Shown one piece after another: positions 56,973 to 64,000 of a stretch of 64,000 nucleotides of DNA. Origin of the DNA: Panonychus citri (lineage: Eukaryota > Arthropoda > Arachnida > Trombidiformes > Tetranychidae); contig NW_026515468.1 in assembly GCF_014898815.1 (NCBI RefSeq), forward strand, positions 124,001 through 188,000, written 5' to 3'. A program made the position numbers and the translations under genes. Position 1 is the first letter of the stretch. Each line of letters opens with the position of its first letter. The notes under the pieces were generated by a model, which did not search any database, had not been told where the DNA came from, and saw nothing but the letters and a program-made list of their open reading frames with translations.

Positions 56973-57677
56973 TTACCAGCTTAGCATGTTGATTAGAAGA
57001 TCGAATCGCTCCAAGAGTAAGTAGGCACCATTGAGGAATGACTCGGTCATGGCCTCGGTTCTGTGTCGCTCTTCGAGTTCATCTTTAATCGAGGTTAGAT
57101 TTTCGATAATGTATTGAAGTGGCTCTTTGACAAGTAGACCTTTTCCTTTCTTTTCGTTTGGGCCAAGAACTTTTTTCAAAATTTCGATATCAGTGAAGTA
57201 TTTGGTCATCATGACAAGGGCTTGGTTGAAAATCCATTCCGATGGTTTGGTATCGAACTTTTTAATTAGCGATCGAGATGTTTCAAAATCGGCAATTCTG
57301 CAAAAATCAACGCGAATTCTGCTTATGGTTACAATTCTTTCATATTGTTCAATTATTTTTCGTAATAATTTCTCACAATGAGCATCAACTCCTTGTCTCA
57401 TTGGCAGTTTCAAGGACAATTCGGTCAATACTGATATCGAACTACAAAAACTGACCAGATAGTCTTTAAGATGTTGAGGTGTATCGGGTTTGGTCATGAA
57501 TTCACTGGAAAAACGTAATCGACGATCATTAATATGGAGAAATAAATCTCGAACTATTTCAATGCCCAATCCCCAGAATTGGTGGAGAAAAGCAATTTCT
57601 CTCAGCTGTTCAGGTTCACAACTCTGAATAATCTTTAATTGATTAGATGTACTCATAATTAGTCCAAAAGTAAACAA
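56973..57677 (-). CDS. orphan-family protein F (LREIDF family)
   Basis: 234 residues. After a 23-residue leader (a second Met at residue 8 is an alternative start) comes LREIAFLHQFWGLGIEIV, then YERIV, FETSRSLIKKF and WIFNQALVMMTKYFTDI. The leader contains a Cys but is only weakly hydrophobic, so secretion is unclear. Function unknown. Confidence 0.8.
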   Translation of the reverse strand: MFTFGLIMSTSNQLKIIQSCEPEQLREIAFLHQFWGLGIEIVRDLFLHINDRRLRFSSEFMTKPDTPQHLKDYLVSFCSSISVLTELSLKLPMRQGVDAHCEKLLRKIIEQYERIVTISRIRVDFCRIADFETSRSLIKKFDTKPSEWIFNQALVMMTKYFTDIEILKKVLGPNEKKGKGLLVKEPLQYIIENLTSIKDELEERHRTEAMTESFLNGAYLLLERFDLLINMLSW

Positions 57678-58399
57678 TTAATCACAAAAGAAAACCAATT
57701 GATTTGAAAATATTAACAGTCAACATGTGACAAATGATGATCATAAATACACAATCAGATTAAAGCTAAAAATTTACCATGAGATTAAATTTAAAAATCT
57801 CAAACTGCAACCGTTAAATTTTCAAATATCAGACGACAAATTAACAACATCTCATAGTTAATCCGGTTAATTCAAATTGATCGTTAATCAGCCAATGATT
57901 TCAGTTCATTTTCCAATTTCCGATATTTACTCACCCGAACGGATCATAATCGAGTCAGTACCGACTCAGAGACAGTTGGAGACAAATTCTTGGCTTAAAA
58001 TACTGAAATTAACCAACTAAATTAGTTAACTAAATTGTTCACTCGGATAAAAAAGAAAACAATTAAATCGATCAGGTCGCCATCTGTCGTTCTTTTAGTT
58101 TACTTTATATTCGTAAATGGTTTTGATTGAGAAAAATTTTTAATCAATTGATTCGTTTATTGGTAATTTAATGATCATTTACATGAGAGGACTTGAATTT
58201 CAAGTGTTGGAGTGAGAGAAATGAGATTAATTAACAGTGAATAGAGATCACAGATTATAATTACACAAAATTAGATTCAATCCAAGGGAAGGTTTTTACA
58301 CTGTAATGTCCAGTGAATCTTGGACCTGGAGAAAGTCCGAACGATTGGTCTGTTTGAGTTTCGGCTGTCGATTAATAATCAATATTAATCGACTTATGG
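57678..58399. other. intergenic between orphan genes F and G
   Basis: AT-rich; nothing recognised beyond probable promoter sequence for gene F. Confidence 0.4.
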
Positions 58400-59131
58400 T
58401 TAGTGTTGGTCATAATCCTCGACAACAGCTTCGATGAGATGATTAAATTGTCGCATTAGATCATGATATGAGCTCAAATTGGATTGTTTCATTGGGTCCG
58501 ATGGATCTTGAGGTAATGTCTGTTTAACGGCTTCGTAAATTGACCTGATTTCATCGATAATATAAGCGATATGCCTATGATTTAGACCGATTTGTTGACC
58601 ATTGGATTGCAATTTAGCGATTATTTTCTCGACGCAATCGAGTAAAACAATATAATGGGATATGAGATCAAGAGCTTTTAATTTACTCTCAGGTAAATAT
58701 GTTGAATTAAAGAGAGTAAAGTTATGAAACGATATCGATAATTGTAATTCTGATAATGAGTAGATGCGAAAATTTGTCGAGAGGAAAAAGATTTGAACTA
58801 ATCCACTATATTCGGTAAAATATTCACTCATACAATCCTTGAACTCTTTCGGACTACAATTAACAAGAACTGGGAATAAACTTGAACACGATTCTGAGAG
58901 TGTTCTCAGTGACATTCTAGCATTAGAATAGAAACATACCTCTTTGTTACTCAGATTATTCGAATTATCTTCTAAAGCTCTTTCGATTGATCCAATTCGA
59001 TGTTCAATTATGGCGAGAAAAAGTTCAACCATCAACACATTGGAACCTTGGATTGACCAGAATTTTGAAAGAAAATCAATCTCACAAACTTCCATTGATT
59101 CCATTGTCAATTTAATCCAATCAAAGTTCAA
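58400..59131 (-). CDS. orphan-family protein G, divergent (LREIDF family)
   Basis: 243 residues. The family motif is altered to VCEIDFLSKFWSIQGSNVL. The later core is weak (LKALDLISHYIVLL), while the overall length, helical character, 'IxxRIxSI' segment and C-terminal leucine-rich end match. Closest in pattern to H. No signal peptide. Shares with H a TCCCATAGATGGC element ~165 bases upstream. Confidence 0.75.
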   Translation of the reverse strand: MNFDWIKLTMESMEVCEIDFLSKFWSIQGSNVLMVELFLAIIEHRIGSIERALEDNSNNLSNKEVCFYSNARMSLRTLSESCSSLFPVLVNCSPKEFKDCMSEYFTEYSGLVQIFFLSTNFRIYSLSELQLSISFHNFTLFNSTYLPESKLKALDLISHYIVLLDCVEKIIAKLQSNGQQIGLNHRHIAYIIDEIRSIYEAVKQTLPQDPSDPMKQSNLSSYHDLMRQFNHLIEAVVEDYDQH

Positions 59132-59554
59132 CTTGAACTATGTAAACGTTTTGTCGACAATCTAATCAATTGGTGACACTAATTAATTGTCCAGAAAAAA
59201 AATTAATTAGAGGTTAAAGTTGAAAATGTGAACAACAAACAACAAAATGTAAACAGAAAAATTTAAAATCGCAATCAATGATTATTGATGAGCCATCTAT
59301 GGGAATTAATTGGTAATCAATTGATTAAGTCTAAAAGGAGGTAACATTTAATTGTTTAAAAAAGTGTATCCATTGATTAATTGATTAGTTAATTACAAGG
59401 TAATCAATGTGAAAATAATTTAAAGAAGCGCAATTGTTTAGGATAATTTAACATTGGGAGTTGAAAATGAATGTTAATTAGTCAAGTGAATGTCATGATT
59501 TTGATTGTGTCTTGATGGTCAATTGATTCAACTGGATTAAAGTTGATCGGCTGG
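59132..59554. promoter_or_regulatory. intergenic G/H with shared upstream element
   Basis: 59293-59305 (GCCATCTATGGGA on +) recurs at 60477-60489, each about 165-170 bases upstream of the ATG of genes G and H respectively. Otherwise AT-rich without features. Confidence 0.35.
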
Positions 59555-60307
59555 TCAAGCTTGTGGATCGTTCGGTGGGTTTAAGGCTTTCGGCTGTCGA
59601 GGTGGTGGAAATAAGAGATTGGCTCGAGCCGAAGTGAGTGTTTTTATCATGTAATGGAAATTTTTGAGTAAAAGATAGAGCGGGTCACAGTTACGCGATT
59701 CGTTTGACCGTAAGTCCGTTGGCATGATGGTCATTCTTTCAAGTGTTTCCAGTAGCGAGCGAAGTTTAGAGAGGACACTTTCGATTCCCAAAATGTTAAG
59801 GCCAATCGGTTGACCGTAATGGTTGTTTGTTTGAATTACCACTCTGATCACTTCGATATAACAAATGTAAAGTCTAACCAGTTCAACGGCCATTGATTTA
59901 TAATAGGGAATCGTCGCTGGATCGCTGGTCAGTTTCATCAAGAGTGTTTTCGATGTTTCATCTTCCGCTGGCTCGTGACTGAATAAAACACGTAATCGTC
60001 GATGGCAAACACGAATGGAACATTTATATTGGATGATCACTTCTTTTAATCTCTGTAAAAGTTCACATTCATCGGGACCCGAATCAATAAATGATCTGAA
60101 TGATAATCCCAATCGCTCAAGACTCTCAACTAATCCATTACAATGAGCTAATTGCTCTTCGGTGATAATTTCTTGTTTCTCCACTTTCACCCTGTTGATT
60201 GACAGGATTCGACGATGAATCAGAGCCAATAAAAGTTCTTGTATCAATGTAGCTCCACCCGGAAGAAGCCAAAATTTATCAAGAAACTCAAATTCTCTTA
60301 GAGCCAT
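59555..60307 (-). CDS. orphan-family protein H, divergent (LREIDF family)
   Basis: 250 residues, MALREFEFLDKFWLLPGGAT at the start, followed by 'LIHRRILSINR' and DETSKTLLMKL. The C-terminal end is proline-rich (PPPRQPKALNPP), unlike its relatives. Less AT-rich coding than genes C and D. A possible upstream exon (MSSGQQ, donor GTTACC near 60410) would join in frame. No signal peptide. Function unknown. Confidence 0.75.
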   Translation of the reverse strand: MALREFEFLDKFWLLPGGATLIQELLLALIHRRILSINRVKVEKQEIITEEQLAHCNGLVESLERLGLSFRSFIDSGPDECELLQRLKEVIIQYKCSIRVCHRRLRVLFSHEPAEDETSKTLLMKLTSDPATIPYYKSMAVELVRLYICYIEVIRVVIQTNNHYGQPIGLNILGIESVLSKLRSLLETLERMTIMPTDLRSNESRNCDPLYLLLKNFHYMIKTLTSARANLLFPPPRQPKALNPPNDPQA

Positions 60308-61336
60308 TCGATTAAATATAAACTGATTGTAGATTAAGATGGAAAATTAGATTAATGGTAATTACAAGAAATTGAACAAAAAAAAAGATTAATAATTGTA
60401 TTGGGTAACCTGTTGACCGCTGCTCATTAAATCAAAGCTGATGACAATTAAATGGATTAGTAGACAAACTGTTAAGCCATCTATGGGATTATGTTGATAC
60501 TTGAGAAGCAAATTGAAAGCAAAATTAATAATTAAACTTAATTTCTACAAGGTGTCCATCTTCATCACTTGTCATCATGTCACTCACTCAATATCTTCAT
60601 CTAAGGCTTGGACTCACCAAACGTAATCAACTAATTCTGGGATCAGATTGATTCCGAGGTGAAAATTGTTTCACCGAGGCCGATTAGTTGATTGCCGATT
60701 CTTTGATTTTGGATTCAAATTGAGTTGGAATAGGAAAAATGAAGAAAAAGTCAAAACCAAAAGTTAATCGTGTTAATTGTCAAGATTGAATTTTGATCAA
60801 GACTTCTGAAATCAATTGAAGATGATTTCGGTTGTTGAAACAACAATTTAAGCTGAAATCAGTTGATTTGTGTTGGTTAAACAAGATTTTTTAATTCTAT
60901 GATCAAATTGTCTAGAGCTTAACTCTGATTCGAGATCACAATTTGATAATGTTTACTGAAACACGAAAGTTGTCATCAGCTGATTTGAATGTGGAATCAA
61001 ATTTGATTACGGTTGAATACGAATCCTCATCACCATAATAATCTAATTATTAATTAAGTCATTTTCATCTTCATCTTAATTGTAACAATTAGTTAATCAT
61101 CATATTGATCACTTTTACCAAAACATTTTGGAGCGAAATCAAAAATTATACTCAACCATTTAACGATTAGTTAATTTTGGGTTTTACAGAAAAAATCATT
61201 CATCTTAACTGTTTGAGTATTTTATTCATTTTAATTTGTTAATAGCGCTTTTTGATTGAGTTGTCGTTAGATAATTGCATAATCAAAGACCTTGAGTAGA
61301 TTTTAAGGTAATTAGTTAATCGCAATTTGAAGTTAA
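60308..61336. other. intergenic between orphan gene H and ferlin
   Basis: Contains the shared upstream element at 60477-60489 and the R2 repeat at 60607-61029. No gene was seen. Confidence 0.5.
60607..61029 (+). repeat. dispersed repeat R2, short full-length copy
   Basis: It starts near CTCACCAAACGTAATCAACT. Read inward from the other side, it ends ATTCGTATTCAACCGTAATC, giving imperfect terminal inverted repeats like those at 38479 and 42003. The interior 60770-60990 is the reverse complement of 43265-43490. A non-coding MITE-like element of ~420 bp. Confidence 0.7.
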
Positions 61337-64000
61337 TTAAGCTCCAATCATTTTCTTAACTGTGTAACCAGGTAGAGAATAGAAAAATATCAAAAAGAAA
61401 AAGAATAAGAAAACGAAAAGTAAAAGCTTAAAGAAGAACCATTTTCGTCGAGTCCAAATGATGTATCGGAACGACTTCCAGGGATTAGCGAACCATGCGA
61501 ACGATGTATCAGGTCGTCTAATTTGATTAGAGAAAAATTGATTGGAAAAGATTAGAACAATTAACAGAATTGATCATTCGCCTCATCTGATTATTCAACT
61601 TACTGAGGCTTATCCAAAGGCTGAGGTGGATCTCGTGCTAATCCAGCCGGATTAGCATCAGCTTCGTCTTGGGTTAACAGTTCAAAATCAGCCTCCAATT
61701 TACCCTATGGGAAAAGTGAATGGATAACAATTAATTAATCATTGAAATAAATGGTGATCATAATGATTATGATGATTGTTGAGATTTTGAGGTTACTTCA
61801 AATGTACAATTTAATTATTGCCAACAATTTATGTTTACGGTTTCATGGTGGGGATTATATTTAAGACTAAAACTTGGGAAATTGTCATTTATTGTTAATT
61901 CAATTGATTTGATTGTCAACTCTTCGATACAAACATATCAATACAATACTAACAGTAATTAATTGTTTTCCCTTCTCATTTTGACAACAATTAGTTGACT
62001 CTAATTATGTTGTAATAATTACTTACAGTTAATTCAGTTCCTCCGTCGGCTAGATTAGCATAGAAAGGCCACCAACCTCTGATACGTTTTTCTTTGAATA
62101 AGTTGATTCGTGAACTTTTAATTATTTGATTGTTGTTACTCGTATCAACGGAACTAATTGTTGGACTGTCCGAAAGTATGTCCAAGGTGCATTCTTTTGC
62201 CGATCGAGCTCCTCGAGGGAAATCAATTAAATTGATTGGTAAACAACCGAGAAAATCATCACCCGAAAATGAATCATAATCCCAAACCTGAAGATTCAAT
62301 TTACAGGGAATCTTTAAATCTGTTGAGTTCATGGCGAAAAATGAATCTTTCTTGCGAACTAGGATAACACCTTCAGCGGGAAGGAAATCGAAACGGAAAA
62401 CAAATCGCCAATTGAAATTTCCCTCACCGGTCAACGATCGGTAATGAGTATCAGTCTGTTGAGCTGCTTTGGGATCGTCTACCCAGCCCTTGATGTAAAT
62501 GTCGGACATTTTTTCACCGGAAACCAATGAATCATCATCAAGAATGACATCTTTTGTATTCCAAATGACCACCCGAAGTTCATATGATCGTGGAGCTCTT
62601 GGTGCAATGTCCAACGGAGGTGGTCGTGGGTCACTTAATCTAAACATATCGATCCACATCTCGAGTTTACCTTGTTTAACTCCCGGTTTATCGGGTCGAT
62701 ACAATGATCGAGTCTCAACATGTTCGGGTACCAATGAATAGCCAAAGGCCTCTTTCCATGAATTCAACACTCCCAACGATAACTGTTCATCTTCATGGGG
62801 AATCTCAGTTAAATCTGAAGCATCTTCTTGCTTTCGGGTAAACATTAATTTACCAATTTGAATATATTTCTTGGTAATCACTAGGTGACTCATCTTAAGG
62901 TCACGACATAATTTGGTCAATATTTGGCTTGGTTTCAGTGAGTCCCGCCATTTACCTGGACCTGATGTTTGATAAGATCTTGGAAGGCCACAGGTAAACC
63001 TATGGTCAGAATAATATCTATCTTCAAGGTCAATTGTTGTTTTTCCGATTAGTTCGTCCGTTGAAAAGGAATCATAATCTTTCAATAAGATTGTTAATGT
63101 TGATTCGAGAGGAAAAGTGGCCTCAAATTCATAGACTCGTCCGAAAAGAGGATCCAAACAATTTGGCACAAATTTATCAGAATCGTCAAACTTTTGCGAT
63201 CCAAGTTTAAGGATCGGGTAAAGATCAGCCTTACCGTTTGCATCTCTAGGGATGACATCGTAAGCTCGGACAATGTAAACTCGAACAAGCACCTTAACGG
63301 GATCGTTATTGGACAAATGATCGAGAAGTTGAATTCCATTTTTCCATGGACTTTTGTATAATCTAAATGCACCTTTAAAAACGCCCATGGTTTTGGTGTC
63401 GTTTGTATCATCGTCAAATTTACCTCGTTTTAAGGGGAATGCGGTCAACTTATTATCGGCACTATGACCATCGAAACGTTTCTCAAGCTCTTCGGGATAA
63501 ACTCGAAGGGTCAAATGGTATGGAATCATGGACTTTCGTGACTCTCTTCTACCCGATGAATTACCATTTTTCGAGGTAAAGTACCTCATCCACCAATCGA
63601 TCTCCTCTTCCTCTGATTCTTTGTTAACTTTTTTCTCCATCATCACAATCTCTTCATCGGGTTTTCTTTTCGCTCGAGCAGCGGTACCACCATTAGAGAC
63701 CATGACTGCGTCCAATTGGTCACCAGTCGATCCAATTTTGGGCTTTAAATGGTCAAGGTCAATGACAATATGACGTTTTGGTAAATGGTGAATGTCAACT
63801 TGTTTGTCTTTACTGTAAACATATTTAACTAAAGATCTGACCAAATGAGTACCGACCAAAGTGAACCGTCCAAAAGCACGACAATCGCCGACACGAATGG
63901 ACAAAGGTGGACAGTAAAACTCTTGGTCAGGTAATTGAAGTTCAATTTCTTTTCGAAATGAAGGGAAATTTGGATTCTTTGAACAATTTGGAATCACAGA
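61337..64000 (-). CDS. OTOF: otoferlin-like ferlin, C-terminal part, cut by window end
   Basis: A multi-C2-domain membrane protein of the ferlin family, which acts in Ca2+-dependent membrane fusion. Exons in the window: 64000-62027 (continues upstream), 61704-61604, 61517-61337. The first visible part ends a C2-like region (CPPLSIRVGDCRAFGRFTLVGTH). A C2 domain lies at ~residues 232-325 of this segment, with acidic loops DANGKADLY and DYDSFSTDE. WRDSLKPSQIL and LVPEHVETRSLY follow, then the last C2 (~472-590) with DIYIKGW, TGEGNFNWRFVF and DYDSFSGDDFLG. The short exons encode GKLEADFELLTQDEADANPA, RPDTSFAWF and a C-terminal membrane helix ending YTVKKMIGA-stop. The LTGKxEA, RPDTSF and VKKxxGA signatures match otoferlin best. 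No lesion seen. Confidence 0.95.

Overview
The window looks like nuclear DNA of an arthropod with short introns, most plausibly a mite (spider-mite-like). Three things suggest this: AT-rich sequence; GT-AG introns mostly 34-120 nt long in animal-type multidomain genes (fatty-acid synthase, a full ABCC/MRP transporter, an otoferlin-like ferlin); and decayed Merlin, pogo/Tigger and hAT-type DNA transposons. The organism is an inference. No rRNA, tRNA, operon or CRISPR signal was found.

Layout. (1) 1-17.6 kb: two tandem copies, + strand, of a FASN-like fatty-acid/polyketide synthase. Copy 1 is the 3' part only. Copy 2 (9713-17550) is full length but carries three frameshifts. The 5 kb between them holds a hAT-type MITE, a 2.3-kb foldback element and a broken 3' fragment of an ABC transporter. 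(2) 18.4-23.9 kb: a complete 10-exon ABCC gene on the - strand, convergent with copy 2. All its introns are phase 0 and it encodes about 1486 residues. (3) 24.9-27.0 kb: two members of an orphan family of ~220-250 aa helical proteins sharing an N-terminal LRE(I/V)xFL motif, - strand. (4) 28.0-35.8 kb: FASN-like copy 3. (5) 36-44 kb: a transposon-rich spacer with a truncated Merlin transposase, a 1457-bp pogo element bounded by TA, and dispersed inverted repeats. (6) 44.4-52.3 kb: FASN-like copy 4. (7) 53-60.3 kb: six more members of the orphan family in tandem, all - strand, some with signal peptides. (8) 61.3-64 kb: the 3' end of an otoferlin-like gene, - strand, running off the window.

The synthases have the animal FAS order KS-MAT-DH-(pseudo-MT)-ER-KR-ACP-TE over five exons. 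KS, DH, ER, KR and ACP motifs are kept. The malonyl/acetyl transferase of every visible copy, however, keeps the serine nucleophile but has Asn for the catalytic His and Ile for the malonyl-binding Arg. The thioesterase nucleophile is Ser in copies 1 and 2 but Cys in copies 3 and 4, and copy 4 also lacks the thioesterase His. Block-like sharing of an ER segment (1 with 3, 2 with 4) points to gene conversion. Each of the three full-length copies carries at least one frameshift, so this is a recently expanded, partly decaying array. A working link between the synthases, the ABCC exporter and the orphan family is conceivable because they share duplication blocks, but nothing in the sequence proves it.
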